Source of the DNA: Polynucleobacter sp.
GTDB lineage: Bacteria > Pseudomonadota > Gammaproteobacteria > Burkholderiales > Burkholderiaceae
Assembly (NCBI RefSeq): GCF_018500155.2
Contig: NZ_JAHBAK020000017.1
Span: 1 to 64,000, forward strand
Direction: 5' to 3'
DNA: 64,000 nucleotides
Shown: positions 22,675 to 31,414 of the stretch, piece by piece
Position numbering within the stretch: the first letter of the stretch is position 1
How the letters are laid out: each line of letters begins with the position of its first letter
Made by a program: the position numbers and the translations under genes
Notes under the pieces: model-generated
What the model was told of the DNA's origin: nothing
The model's input: the letters and a program-made list of their open reading frames with translations, nothing else
Databases searched by the model: none

Positions 22675-23250
22675 TTATTTATTTTTTTGAGAATGCACAG
22701 TTTTTTGATAAGCCGCGATCACTACTAGATGGGACACCAAACCAACGATCAAATACGCAAATGTAATCTCGAGTGCAAAGGGGAAATACTGAATCAATCT
22801 AGAACCAAATTCAGTAAATGATGCATCTCCGGGAACATTCATTACGTAATAGCTACCACTAGAAATCAATTCACATACAACGATTCCAAAAAACGCTGCC
22901 AAAACAAACTTTTTAAATGCTCCAAAGTTCAGAGCGTAGCGCTTAGCAAACCATCTTCCTGCAAACCACATAGAAAGATAAGCTGGTAACAAAAATACAT
23001 ACGCTGCAGTGAAGCACGATTGACCTATTCCCAATCGATTGACGACAAGATAATCAATCAAGAAGGCTTGTGCTAAAAAAAGGATCGCAACAGAAATGCC
23101 GGAAAAATAAAAACCCACAGCAAAAAAGATCGCCCAAGAAGCGTCTGGCAAATATGCCAAAGAAGCCATATGATGACCTCGGGTAAGCCACATCATGGCT
23201 GACATCGCCAATACAAGATACAAACTATGTTTTTTTGATAATGCAGTCAT
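22675..23250 (-). CDS. Multi-spanning inner-membrane protein of unknown function
   Basis: 191-aa protein with five to six hydrophobic segments (about residues 8-25, 38-58, 60-78, 80-95, 112-135, 150-180) and little soluble sequence. I do not recognise a family with certainty; size and topology are like small permease or S-component-type proteins. The start ATG has a GGAG about 10 bp upstream. It lies on the same strand upstream of the cobalamin riboswitch and btuB, so a link to cobamide uptake is possible but not shown; the riboswitch lies after it, not before it. Confidence 0.7.
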   Translation of the reverse strand: MTALSKKHSLYLVLAMSAMMWLTRGHHMASLAYLPDASWAIFFAVGFYFSGISVAILFLAQAFLIDYLVVNRLGIGQSCFTAAYVFLLPAYLSMWFAGRWFAKRYALNFGAFKKFVLAAFFGIVVCELISSGSYYVMNVPGDASFTEFGSRLIQYFPFALEITFAYLIVGLVSHLVVIAAYQKTVHSQKNK

Positions 23251-23412
23251 GAGTCAATGCTCCTGGTTTTTGCCCTAGTTTTCGTAACTAGTCATTTTAT
23301 CCTGAGTTACCCCCTGCCCAAGCCCAATTGCCCATCCGGGCCAATAGAACCGCCCAATTGACAATATGCTTTGGAGTCGCACAAAGCATTTTCATGGGGC
23401 TACAATGGCACT

Positions 23413-23700
23413 ATGAATGAGCTAAACCCTCTTAACTCCGATCATGACGAGGCCTCCTTGGAGGCATTAAATGCTTCGGTCAAACGCATCAGCGAAAAAG
23501 TCAATTTGATTCAAGATGCCATTCGCAATTTGCAGCAGAGTCGCTCCCAACTAGAGACCAAGATTGAAGATGCACAAAAACGTGTGCAACGTATTCTTAG
23601 TCGCTTACCTGAGCAAGGCGATTCTCGCCAATTAAATCTACTAGGCGAAGCAATTCCACCAACCAATTCAGAGGACGATAGTGAGCCAACAACGCATTGA
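23413..23700 (+). CDS. Small coiled-coil protein upstream of zapA (ZapB/TIGR02449-like)
   Basis: A 95-aa acidic protein whose middle (about residues 12-65, 'ASLEALNASVKRISEKVNLIQDAIRNLQQSRSQLETKIEDAQKRVQRIL') is a long amphipathic coiled coil, followed by a flexible tail. Its position just before zapA (20-bp overlap) matches the small coiled-coil genes that accompany zapA in other Proteobacteria, suggesting a divisome or Z-ring accessory role. I chose the ATG at 23413; the frame is open 14 codons upstream, but those residues are not coiled-coil-like. Confidence 0.78.
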   Translation: MNELNPLNSDHDEASLEALNASVKRISEKVNLIQDAIRNLQQSRSQLETKIEDAQKRVQRILSRLPEQGDSRQLNLLGEAIPPTNSEDDSEPTTH

Positions 23701-24034
23701 AGTAACTCTTGCCGGCCAAAAAATCACCTTAGCGACCAGCGCTGAACATGAGCCCCTTTTGCGTGCTGCGTGCGTATTAGTCGATGAACAAATTCAATTG
23801 GCTATTGGCGGTGGCAATCGCAGCATAGAGCGTGCAAGCATGATGGCGGCACTCAAGATTGCGGGCGACCTCATCAAACTTCAAAACAATCAAAGTCAAC
23901 AAAGTTCTGCAGTGAACGTGAATCCAGATCAAGTGGTGCAGCTTCAAGCTGAGATACGCAGACTGGAGGATCAAGTAGATACTTTGATGCAAACCCTTTC
24001 CCTGCCTGGTTCGCCAAGGCCAATAGTTCCTTGA
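23681..24034 (+). CDS. zapA: Cell division protein ZapA
   Basis: Z-ring-associated protein that bundles FtsZ filaments at midcell. The 117-aa protein has the N-terminal ZapA globular domain ('IEVTLAGQKITLATSAEHEPLLRAACVLVDEQI') and a C-terminal coiled coil ('VQLQAEIRRLEDQVDTLMQTL'). The start is GTG, overlapping the preceding coiled-coil gene by 20 bp. 6S RNA begins at its 3' end, the classical zapA-ssrS order. Confidence 0.9.
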   Translation: MSQQRIEVTLAGQKITLATSAEHEPLLRAACVLVDEQIQLAIGGGNRSIERASMMAALKIAGDLIKLQNNQSQQSSAVNVNPDQVVQLQAEIRRLEDQVDTLMQTLSLPGSPRPIVP

Positions 24035-24208
24035 ACCGATGCGCAAGCATCCGGAACGATCTTTACCTTGTGGGCGTGAGCGTTTCGAAAGTTCACAGTA
24101 CCAACTCAGACTTGGCTACTCCCTGAACCTCTTAATGCACCCGAAACAAGGTAGCCGTTCCACCTTGAACCTTTGGGTTCAGGATGACGGCCTAGCGGCT
24201 AAGGCGGG
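24027..24208 (+). ncRNA. ssrS: 6S RNA
   Basis: The 180-bp interval after zapA has the primary-sequence hallmarks of proteobacterial 6S RNA. These are GATGCGCAAGCATCCGG near the 5' end, CTCCCTGAACCTCT in the centre, and ACCTTGAACC...GGTTCA followed by GCGGCTAAGGCGGGG at the 3' side, which line up with E. coli 6S. The 5' and 3' parts can pair into one long rod with a central bubble that mimics an open promoter and binds sigma70-RNA polymerase. Ends are approximate. An open frame across it is incidental. Confidence 0.85.
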
Positions 24209-24214
24209 GAATTC

Positions 24215-25033
24215 ATGTTACTGAGCGATATTTTGATGCTCATGATTTGCGGCAGCATATCAGGATTTCTAGCAGGACTTCTTGGTATTGGCGGCGGCAT
24301 GATTCTCGTGCCATTCATGATTTTGGTATTTAATCACTTAGGTTTTGATCAAGAAGTGATTGTGCATATGGCTATTGCTACTGGCATGGCCACCATCTTA
24401 TTTACGACCACTTCAGCAATCTGGGCTCACCACAAACACGGCTCAATCGACTGGAAATTAGTCGCGTCATTAAGTCCTGGTTTAGTTGCAGGCAGCCTCA
24501 TCGGCGGCAGTGAAATATTTGAGGCTCTCAATACCTCCTGGCTCTCTTTGTTTTTTGCCATCTTTATTGTTTACACCTCCATTCAAATGATCCTCAATAA
24601 AAAACCTAGCGCAGGTCGAGAGCTTCCAGGCGCTTTAGGGTTGTTTTCATTTGGCGCCTTTGCAGGCGGCCTCGCCAGCTTAGTAGGGGCAGGAGGCGCC
24701 TTTATCACCGTCCCTTTTATGCTCTGGTGTAACGTCAAGCCTCACACAGCAATGGCAACTTCATCAGGCCTTGGTTTTCCTATCGCTGCGGCAGCAACCA
24801 TCGGCTATATGTATGGCAGCTGGGGCTTGCCAAATCTTCCTGCAGGATCATTGGGATTTGTCTATTTGCCGGCTGTCGCCTGCATTGTTGCGGTTAGCAT
24901 TTTGACTGCGCCATTAGGAGCGAAGATGGCTCGTAAGCTCAATGTTACTCAACTCAAACGTATTTTTGGTGTGATGCTATTAATGCTTGCGGTCTTCATG
25001 TTCAATGAAAGCCGCAAAGCATTTGGTTTTTAA
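24215..25033 (+). CDS. TSUP/TauE-SafE family membrane permease
   Basis: 272-aa inner-membrane protein with about eight hydrophobic segments in two repeated halves. Both halves start with the glycine-rich family signature: 'GFLAGLLGIGGGMILVPFMIL' near residue 18 and 'GGLASLVGAGGAFITVPFMLW' near residue 152. The family exports or imports sulfur-containing or organic anions (sulfite, sulfoacetate, taurine-related). The substrate is not evident here. It lies just after 6S RNA and converges on the malonate cluster with 12 bp between the stops. Confidence 0.9.
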   Translation: MLLSDILMLMICGSISGFLAGLLGIGGGMILVPFMILVFNHLGFDQEVIVHMAIATGMATILFTTTSAIWAHHKHGSIDWKLVASLSPGLVAGSLIGGSEIFEALNTSWLSLFFAIFIVYTSIQMILNKKPSAGRELPGALGLFSFGAFAGGLASLVGAGGAFITVPFMLWCNVKPHTAMATSSGLGFPIAAAATIGYMYGSWGLPNLPAGSLGFVYLPAVACIVAVSILTAPLGAKMARKLNVTQLKRIFGVMLLMLAVFMFNESRKAFGF

Positions 25034-25045
25034 TAAGACGTGACT

Positions 25046-26569
25046 TTAAGCAGCGTACTGCTGACGCAAGATATTTTTTTGCACCTTACCCATAGCATTG
25101 CGCGGTAAATCTGCAACGATCTCCACGCGCTTTGGAATCTTAAAGTTAGCAATTTGTGTTTTCAAAGTAGCGATCATGGCATCGGCATTTAGCTTAGCGC
25201 CCGCCTTAGGAACCACCACCGCCATCACGGCCTCACCAAAATCAGGATGGGGAATGCCAATCACTGCACTCTCATCAACTCCATCCATATCATCGATAAA
25301 ACTCTCGATTTCTTTTGGATAAACGTTGTAGCCACCTGAGATGATCAAATCCTTACTACGGCCTACGATACATAGATATTCCTTTGGCGCTTTACCACCA
25401 TTGGCATCGCCACCCCAACGACCAACATCACCCGTTTTAAACCAGCCATCCTTTGTAAATTCTTCGGCAGTTTTCTCGGGCATACGCCAATATCCCTTAA
25501 AGACATTAGGTCCCTTGACTTGTATGTTGCCAATCTCATCAATTCCACATGGCTTATTGCCTTCATTCACCACACGAACCTTTACCCCAGGCAAAGGCAG
25601 GCCGACAGATCCACCTATACGTTCACCACGGTAAGGATTGGATACCAGCATTACCGTCTCACTCATACCATAACGCTCTAGGATGGGCTGACCAATTAAC
25701 TTTTTAAACGAATTAAATGTTTCCGTCAGCAACGGAGCTGATCCAGAAATGAATAGACGCATATTACGCGCCACTTTCTTGTTAAATCCTTTATCTGCCA
25801 GTAAACGTACATAGAATGTTGGTACACCCATCATCACAGTGGATTGAGGCATATGCTTAATCAACTGCGCAATATCTAAGCGCGGCAACCAAATCATCTT
25901 GCTACCATTGATTAATGCACCATGAGCTGCAACAAATAAACCATGCACATGGAATATGGGTAATGCATGCAAAAGCACATCGCCTTTTACCCAACCCCAG
26001 AATTTTTGTAGCACCTGTGCATTGCTGTACAAATTCTTATGCGTCAGCATTGCGCCCTTACTACGTCCAGTAGTACCAGAGGTATACAAAATCGCCGCCA
26101 AGTCATCATCTTTGGTAGCAACAGTCTTAAATCGATCACTCAAACCACCCGCTCTTTCGAGCAATGTACCTGTGCGATCCTCATTTAAAGTAAACACATA
26201 TTTAGTGCCTGCCTTAGAAGCCACTTTTGATACCCACGGCAAATTTTTACCACTACACACCACAACCGCTGGCTCAGCATTTTCAATAAAGTATTGCATT
26301 TCGGCTGCTTGATAGGCGGTATTGAGCGGCAAATACACATAACCCGCACGAATCGTAGCTAAATACAGAAACAAGGCCTCGGGAGATTTTTCGACCTGCA
26401 CAGCAACGCGAGAACCCGCCGGCAATTTGAGGCTTTGCAAAAGATTGGCAATCTTTGCTGTGGCGCGCTCTAAATCCTCCCAGGAATAGTAAAGACCGTC
26501 ATGCGTCTCTAGAGCGCAGGCTTTTTTATCTTTTGGAAAGCCTTTTTCCAATACTGAATATAGATTCAT
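25046..26569 (-). CDS. matB: Malonyl-CoA synthetase (acyl-CoA synthetase family)
   Basis: 507-aa ANL-superfamily enzyme predicted to activate malonate to malonyl-CoA with ATP. Motifs: P-loop 'YTSGTTGRSKGAMLTHKNL' near residue 162, 'YGMSETVML' near residue 300, 'GWFKTGDVG' near residue 375, and C-terminal 'PRNAMGKVQKNILR' with the catalytic Lys. Assignment as MatB rather than another acyl-CoA ligase rests mainly on the neighbouring malonyl-CoA decarboxylase and malonate-type regulator. It is the last gene of the minus-strand malonate cluster. Confidence 0.9.
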   Translation of the reverse strand: MNLYSVLEKGFPKDKKACALETHDGLYYSWEDLERATAKIANLLQSLKLPAGSRVAVQVEKSPEALFLYLATIRAGYVYLPLNTAYQAAEMQYFIENAEPAVVVCSGKNLPWVSKVASKAGTKYVFTLNEDRTGTLLERAGGLSDRFKTVATKDDDLAAILYTSGTTGRSKGAMLTHKNLYSNAQVLQKFWGWVKGDVLLHALPIFHVHGLFVAAHGALINGSKMIWLPRLDIAQLIKHMPQSTVMMGVPTFYVRLLADKGFNKKVARNMRLFISGSAPLLTETFNSFKKLIGQPILERYGMSETVMLVSNPYRGERIGGSVGLPLPGVKVRVVNEGNKPCGIDEIGNIQVKGPNVFKGYWRMPEKTAEEFTKDGWFKTGDVGRWGGDANGGKAPKEYLCIVGRSKDLIISGGYNVYPKEIESFIDDMDGVDESAVIGIPHPDFGEAVMAVVVPKAGAKLNADAMIATLKTQIANFKIPKRVEIVADLPRNAMGKVQKNILRQQYAA

Positions 26570-26615
26570 CAGAAACCCAAATTAAACAATCGATGTGGAA
26601 AATAAGATTGGAGTC

Positions 26616-27602
26616 TTAATCCAATTTTGCGCCCGAGGCTTTTGCTACTGCTGCCCAACGTTTGATGTCAGCAGAAACAAATTTTCCGAAAGCCTCTCCA
26701 GAAAGATTGGGGGTGTCCGAACCATTATTAGTCCAAATAGCTTTGAGCTCTGGAGTATTAATTGCCTTTTGCACTTCCACAATCATTTTCTCAACAATTG
26801 GCGCAGGGGTGCCCTTAGGCGCAAATAGTCCATACCATGTGGAAACCTCATAACCAACCAAACCCGCTTCTGCTGCAGTTGGGACGTTAGGAAATCCTGG
26901 CGCACGTTTTTGAGAAGCAACTGCCAACGCAACAATGGAGCCATTCTTAATTTGCGCAGCAGAAGATCCTAGGCCATCAAACTCAATATCGACCTGTCCC
27001 GCAATAAGATCCTGCATGGCAGGGCCTGCACCGCGATAAGGGATATGAGTAATAAATGTCTTGGTCAGCATTTTGAATTGCTCACCAGCTAAATGGTGTG
27101 AAGAGCCATTGCCTGCACTGGCGTAATTAAATTTGCCAGGATTCTTCTTAAGTAGCTCGATAAATTCTTTGAGGTCTTTTACTTGTACATTTTTGGGATT
27201 TACCACAATCACTTGTGGTGGATTCGCAATCATGGCTACAGGTACGAAACTCTTTTCAATGTCGTAATCTAAATTAGGGTACATAGCAGGAGCGATGGCG
27301 TGATGCGCAGCGCCTACAAAAAAGTTGTAGCCATCAGGTGCAGCTTTTGCAGCAATAGAGGCGCCCAATGTTCCGCCAGCACCACCACGGTTATCAATCA
27401 CAATTTGTTTACCCAACTGTTTAGTCAGCTGTGTCGCCAATGGGCGTGCAAAGGCATCTGTTCCGCCCCCAGCAGGGAAAGGCACCAAAAATGTAATCGG
27501 CTTATTTGGCCACTCTTGGGCAATGGCAGCCAAAGGCGCAAAGCAAGCAATTACCAGGGCTTTTTTCAATAAACCCATTGCATCATTAGAAAACTTAATC
27601 AT
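26616..27602 (-). CDS. Bug/TctC-family periplasmic solute-binding protein
   Basis: 328-aa extracytoplasmic binding protein of the betaproteobacterial Bug family. A signal peptide covers about residues 1-28 (cleavage after AIA-Q). The mature start 'EWPNKPITFLVPFPAGGGTDAFARPLA' and 'VIDNRGGAGGTLGASIAAKAAPDGY' are the family hallmarks for binding a carboxylate ligand. The start ATG has a strong GGAGGAG Shine-Dalgarno. It lies between the malonyl-CoA synthetase and decarboxylase genes, so malonate is the likely ligand. No TctA/TctB membrane partner is encoded here. Confidence 0.92.
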   Translation of the reverse strand: MIKFSNDAMGLLKKALVIACFAPLAAIAQEWPNKPITFLVPFPAGGGTDAFARPLATQLTKQLGKQIVIDNRGGAGGTLGASIAAKAAPDGYNFFVGAAHHAIAPAMYPNLDYDIEKSFVPVAMIANPPQVIVVNPKNVQVKDLKEFIELLKKNPGKFNYASAGNGSSHHLAGEQFKMLTKTFITHIPYRGAGPAMQDLIAGQVDIEFDGLGSSAAQIKNGSIVALAVASQKRAPGFPNVPTAAEAGLVGYEVSTWYGLFAPKGTPAPIVEKMIVEVQKAINTPELKAIWTNNGSDTPNLSGEAFGKFVSADIKRWAAVAKASGAKLD

Positions 27603-27698
27603 GTTGTCTCCTCCACCAGTGTTTTGACTATTGTCAATTTAATTTCATTTTTCATTCTAAATACTTCTCCGGATCTTAGTGCCCAGTTTTTCAGTCAT

Positions 27699-27732
27699 TC
27701 TAAAGCGAATACTCTATGAATTCTGCTTTAGA
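27699..27732. repeat. Imperfect inverted repeat between malonyl-CoA decarboxylase and Bug genes
   Basis: Arms TCTAAAGC and GCTTTAGA, extended by a bulged GAAT/ATTC pair, form a ~12-bp stem in the 156-bp gap between the two genes. On the minus strand no T-run follows, so it is more likely an mRNA-processing or stabilising hairpin or a weak terminator than a classical one. Confidence 0.45.
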
Positions 27733-27758
27733 CTCTCTCCTCCAAAATTCTGTATTGC

Positions 27759-29060
27759 TTACTGCATCAATCGACCGACCGACCGTGAATAATCGACTTC
27801 CCCACGGGTAAAGCGCTCGTGATTCTCTTCTACCGTGGAAAGATCGTATAAATAGTTCACCATCAACCCCGCAGACTGACGCAGGCCTTTACGCGATAAA
27901 TCACCAGCCCAATTAATCTGATACAACTTGGCGCCATTGCCAAGATGAAACTTCGCAACGGGATTACCATTTCTTCCAGCTGAACCGAGCGCCAAGTACA
28001 TACTTGCTAGGCATAGTAAGGCCGATTTTTCTTTTTCTGTTGCAGTATCGGGATGCCAGCCTTCAGCAAGTCGCTCTGCCCATGAACGATTTCCAAGGTT
28101 GAGAACGTCCAGCGCTTGTTCACGTGCAGCACGCAACGCGGGTTTTAATTGGATACTCGATTGATCATCGCCAATAACGGCACCAGCAGCAACCCACTCA
28201 ATAAATCCTGGTATTGGTGAAAGCGTTACAAAAGTTTTGATACTGGGGAATTCGGCATGCAGTTGCTCTGCAACTCGCTTAATTAAAAAGTTCCCCATTG
28301 AAACGCCACGCAAACCAGGCTCACAGTTGCTGATCGAATAAAAAGCGGCAACTTTATATTGAGAGGCCTGATGCACCGTCTCCGCTTTCTTATCCACCAG
28401 GGGGGCAATCACAGCAGGTATTTCAGGCAGCAGCGCAACCTCTACAAAGATTAGCGGTTCATTAGGAAGCTGTGGGTGGAAAAAGGCAAAGCAGCGGCGA
28501 TCGGGCTGCAAACGTCTGCGTAAGTCATCCCAGCCATCAATCTCATGCACCGCTTCATGTTGAATTAATTTTTCCAAAACTTCAGCAGGCGATTTCCAAT
28601 CTACCCGATGCATTTTTAAAAAGCCTGGGTTAAACCAAGAAGACAACAAATGGCGCAAATCAAAATCCACCGCCGTTAATTCCGGCTGCTTTTCAAGTAA
28701 TTGCAATAAATCACGCCGCATCCCAACTAAGGCAGCGGTGCCATTACTTGCTCGATTTAGGCGACGAAACAATTCTTGTCTTGGTGGCTCAGCAACTCGC
28801 TGTAGTTTGATGTAATTGCGAGCACTCGCTTCTGCTGAAAAATTTTGCGCTGCCGTCATGACTGCTGCCGGATCGGGATTGAGCTTTTCAAATAGAAATG
28901 TAAAGAACTTGGCGTGTTGATCTTTGCTTAATTTCCGATAGTTATTTGTCACGTCATCGGCCATGCTGACGGCATTGGATTCACCTCTTTCTGATATGAG
29001 GCGATTGACCGCACCGGTCACTCGGGAGAAATAACGCGCCTTGGCTAACTTTTCAAGCAT
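27759..29060 (-). CDS. Malonyl-CoA decarboxylase
   Basis: Converts malonyl-CoA to acetyl-CoA and CO2. The 433-aa protein has the all-helical N-terminal domain and a C-terminal GNAT-like catalytic domain, with 'FYSISNCEPGLRGVSMGNFLIKRV' near residue 250, 'TFVTLSPIPGFIEW' near residue 290 (catalytic Ser/Pro loop region), and the end motif 'NYLYDL..VE.NHERF..GEVDYSRSVGRLM'. Together with the synthetase and Bug protein it makes a malonate-use pathway: uptake, activation, decarboxylation. A 19-bp palindrome lies 87 bp upstream of the start. Confidence 0.94.
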   Translation of the reverse strand: MLEKLAKARYFSRVTGAVNRLISERGESNAVSMADDVTNNYRKLSKDQHAKFFTFLFEKLNPDPAAVMTAAQNFSAEASARNYIKLQRVAEPPRQELFRRLNRASNGTAALVGMRRDLLQLLEKQPELTAVDFDLRHLLSSWFNPGFLKMHRVDWKSPAEVLEKLIQHEAVHEIDGWDDLRRRLQPDRRCFAFFHPQLPNEPLIFVEVALLPEIPAVIAPLVDKKAETVHQASQYKVAAFYSISNCEPGLRGVSMGNFLIKRVAEQLHAEFPSIKTFVTLSPIPGFIEWVAAGAVIGDDQSSIQLKPALRAAREQALDVLNLGNRSWAERLAEGWHPDTATEKEKSALLCLASMYLALGSAGRNGNPVAKFHLGNGAKLYQINWAGDLSRKGLRQSAGLMVNYLYDLSTVEENHERFTRGEVDYSRSVGRLMQ

Positions 29061-29146
29061 CTGGACTTATGGAAACAGTGGGCATAAAAAACATGCTTCA
29101 ATGTATTACCGACAAATCGCAGAATCAATTAATCTATTGCTATTTT

Positions 29147-29165
29147 CATTAACTTAAAGTTAATG
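29147..29165. promoter_or_regulatory. 19-bp palindrome between the LysR gene and malonyl-CoA decarboxylase
   Basis: CATTAACTT-A-AAGTTAATG is a perfect inverted repeat with a one-base centre, 87 bp before the malonyl-CoA decarboxylase start and 15 bp after the LysR stop. It is AT-rich with no T-run after it, so an operator is more likely than a terminator. Binding by the neighbouring MdcR-like regulator is inference. Confidence 0.5.
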
Positions 29166-29180
29166 TTTAAGGGAATATGC

Positions 29181-30098
29181 TTAGGGTTTTGCGAGGATGG
29201 TGCGTTGCAACATGCGGGCTTCAGCCGCTAAGGCCAAGATATTGGGATTGGATTCATTAGCCTGGAGATAGATGAGGCCGATTTTCTGGGTAACCTGGTA
29301 CTTGGCTTGCAAAGGGGTAAATTCAATTGCATTTCCCATTAATGCCCTCACTCTACCCGGCAATAAAGTCCTGCCCATATCACCCGAGATCATATTCATC
29401 AACGAGAAAATATCTCCTACTCGCATCACCACATTCGGGGTAAATCCGGCTAGCTTGAAAGCATCATAAAAACCAGAAGTGGTTGCAAACCCATCTTGCA
29501 ACGTTAAAAACTTTTCATGTTCATACTCTGATAAATCAATTTCAGCAGCCTTTGGTTTGTTGCCTTTTGAGGAAGCCAAAAATAAATCATCCTCAAATAA
29601 AGGCACAATTTCTAATCCATCAATTGAGCTAGTCGCTGGAACAGCAATCACGACTGCATCCACATTTCCCTCGTGAAGCTTTTGCAACAAATCCTCATTT
29701 GAACCAAGGTATAAATCAATATCCAAGTTAGGTCTGCGAATCTTAGTGCCCATAATCATTCTTGGAATAATGTTGGCTGTTAAGGAGTACATTGAACCTA
29801 AACGAACCTGACCGCTCTCAACACCTGCCTTGGCGCGCGTCTTTTTTAGCAGGCGCTCAACCTCTCCGAGTAAATCAACACATTCCTCAGCTAGGTAGTG
29901 CGCTGCTGGGAGCGCTCTTAGCTGGCGGCCATCCTTAATAAAGAGTGGGCACCCTATGCCTGCTTCTAGCGAATGCAATGCTTTGTGAATGCTGACTGAA
30001 CTTAACTGCAATTCTTCTGCGGTTTTAACCAAACTGCCTGTTCTCACAAAAGAGCAGAGAATTTCCAATTTTTTCAGTGTGACTTCGTGATTAAGCAT
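29181..30098 (-). CDS. LysR-family regulator, MdcR-like (malonate utilisation)
   Basis: 305-aa LysR-type regulator with an N-terminal winged HTH (about residues 6-65: 'TLKKLEILCSFVRTGSLVKTAEELQLSSVSIHKALHSLEAGIGCPLF') and a periplasmic-binding-protein-like effector domain. The HTH wording ('LSSVS.HKALH.LE.G.GCPLF') closely resembles MdcR of malonate decarboxylase operons. It lies immediately upstream of, and on the same strand as, malonyl-CoA decarboxylase, unlike the usual divergent LysR arrangement. Likely a malonate-responsive activator of the downstream cluster. Confidence 0.87.
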   Translation of the reverse strand: MLNHEVTLKKLEILCSFVRTGSLVKTAEELQLSSVSIHKALHSLEAGIGCPLFIKDGRQLRALPAAHYLAEECVDLLGEVERLLKKTRAKAGVESGQVRLGSMYSLTANIIPRMIMGTKIRRPNLDIDLYLGSNEDLLQKLHEGNVDAVVIAVPATSSIDGLEIVPLFEDDLFLASSKGNKPKAAEIDLSEYEHEKFLTLQDGFATTSGFYDAFKLAGFTPNVVMRVGDIFSLMNMISGDMGRTLLPGRVRALMGNAIEFTPLQAKYQVTQKIGLIYLQANESNPNILALAAEARMLQRTILAKP

Positions 30099-30110
30099 AG
30101 TCGGGCATCT

Positions 30111-30902
30111 TTATGAATGCGCTTCACCCGTATGGCGACGCATAAGATAGACACCAAATACCAACATGGGAACGCACAGCCATTGCCCCATCGATAAGCC
30201 CAATCCTAACAAACCTAAGAATGCATCTGGTTCGCGTGCATACTCGGCCATGAAGCGACATACACCGTATCCAAACAAAAATAATCCAGATACTTGCCCC
30301 ACCCTGCGCGGCTTGCTCGCATAGATCCATAGAACCATTCCCAAGAGAATGCCTTCACCAAGCAATTGATAAATTTGAGATGGATGACGTGGAATGGTGT
30401 CCACTAAGGGAAAGACCATAGCCCATGGAAGATCAGTGGGCCTACCCCACAGCTCGCCATTAATAAAGTTACCTAAACGTCCAAAAGCCAGACCAAAGGG
30501 AACTAATGGTGCCACTAGGTCGCTCACTACAAAAAAGGAAGTTTTCTTTTTTTGAGCAAACCACCACAAGGCAACCAATACGCCTAGTAATCCACCATGA
30601 AAGGACATCCCGCCCTCCCATATTTTTAAAATACTAAGGGGATGGGCAAGATAGAAGCCTGGCATATAAAACAAGGTGTAGCCTAACCTGCCGCCCAGCA
30701 CCACACCCAACACTCCGGCAAATAACAAATCCTCAAGATCCTTATAAGTCCAACCCATAGCCTGGTATCGAGGATTGCGAATTCGTAAGCGTCCTAGCAA
30801 TAAAAATTGCGCAAAGGCCATGAGATACATCAACCCATACCAATGAATCGCGAAAGACCCAATACGTATTGCAGCTGGATCAAACTGGGGATGGATCAAC
30901 AT
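30111..30902 (-). CDS. lgt: Prolipoprotein diacylglyceryl transferase
   Basis: Inner-membrane enzyme that adds diacylglycerol from phosphatidylglycerol to the lipobox cysteine of prolipoproteins. About 263 aa with seven membrane segments. Conserved blocks: '[12 protein letters not shown]' near residue 20, '[11 protein letters not shown]' near residue 95, and the Lgt signature '[25 protein letters not shown]' near residue 140. A frame extends nine codons upstream, but the ATG at 30902 gives the normal start. Stop lies 12 bp after the LysR start region. Confidence 0.96.
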   Translation of the reverse strand: MLIHPQFDPAAIRIGSFAIHWYGLMYLMAFAQFLLLGRLRIRNPRYQAMGWTYKDLEDLLFAGVLGVVLGGRLGYTLFYMPGFYLAHPLSILKIWEGGMSFHGGLLGVLVALWWFAQKKKTSFFVVSDLVAPLVPFGLAFGRLGNFINGELWGRPTDLPWAMVFPLVDTIPRHPSQIYQLLGEGILLGMVLWIYASKPRRVGQVSGLFLFGYGVCRFMAEYAREPDAFLGLLGLGLSMGQWLCVPMLVFGVYLMRRHTGEAHS

Positions 30903-30909
30903 AAAAAAA

Positions 30910-31374
30910 TTAGCGTTGAGATTGATCAAAGTTATGTAACTCGTGGCCTAAGGCGCGATAGGCTTTATAGCGCTCGCGCCCAGCCAAGCGCTCAGCTTCA
31001 TTGACGGTAACTACCTCAACAATTCTTGGAAAACGCTCCACCAATCCAGAGACATCCTCGGGCATCTGCATTCCTAAATGAATCATGACATCAGCATGTG
31101 GAATAGCATTTAAAGAACTTATGGCAAAGTTTTCTGAGAGTACAACAGGCGTATCTGGAGCAACCTCATCTGTAATAAAGCAATGTGGCAAGAAATCAGT
31201 GCTACTAAAAGTCCAAAGCAATTCGTCCAACTTTTTGAGATCCGCTCGATCACCCACAATCACAATATTGCGAACTGGCTGACCCTCAGGAGTGGCGCTC
31301 CATATTTTTCGCGTCAGCCGACAGACATACTCGAGTTTGTCGCTTACGTTGCTATGAAAATCAATTCTCGCCAT
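30910..31374 (-). CDS. holC: DNA polymerase III chi subunit
   Basis: 154-aa chi subunit linking the clamp loader to SSB. '[16 protein letters not shown]' at the N-terminus and '[16 protein letters not shown]' near residue 52 are the family motifs, followed by 'HADVMIHLG'. It lies between pepA and lgt in one minus-strand run; the pepA-holC order is common in Proteobacteria. Confidence 0.93.
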   Translation of the reverse strand: MARIDFHSNVSDKLEYVCRLTRKIWSATPEGQPVRNIVIVGDRADLKKLDELLWTFSSTDFLPHCFITDEVAPDTPVVLSENFAISSLNAIPHADVMIHLGMQMPEDVSGLVERFPRIVEVVTVNEAERLAGRERYKAYRALGHELHNFDQSQR

Positions 31375-31414
31375 TCAATTCAATACACTTTATTCATTTA
31401 TTCGATGTACTGAC

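Noticed and set aside
24039-24224. 61-codon open frame after zapA
   Set aside because: It covers the 6S RNA; the sequence has the 6S signature blocks and no protein-family resemblance.
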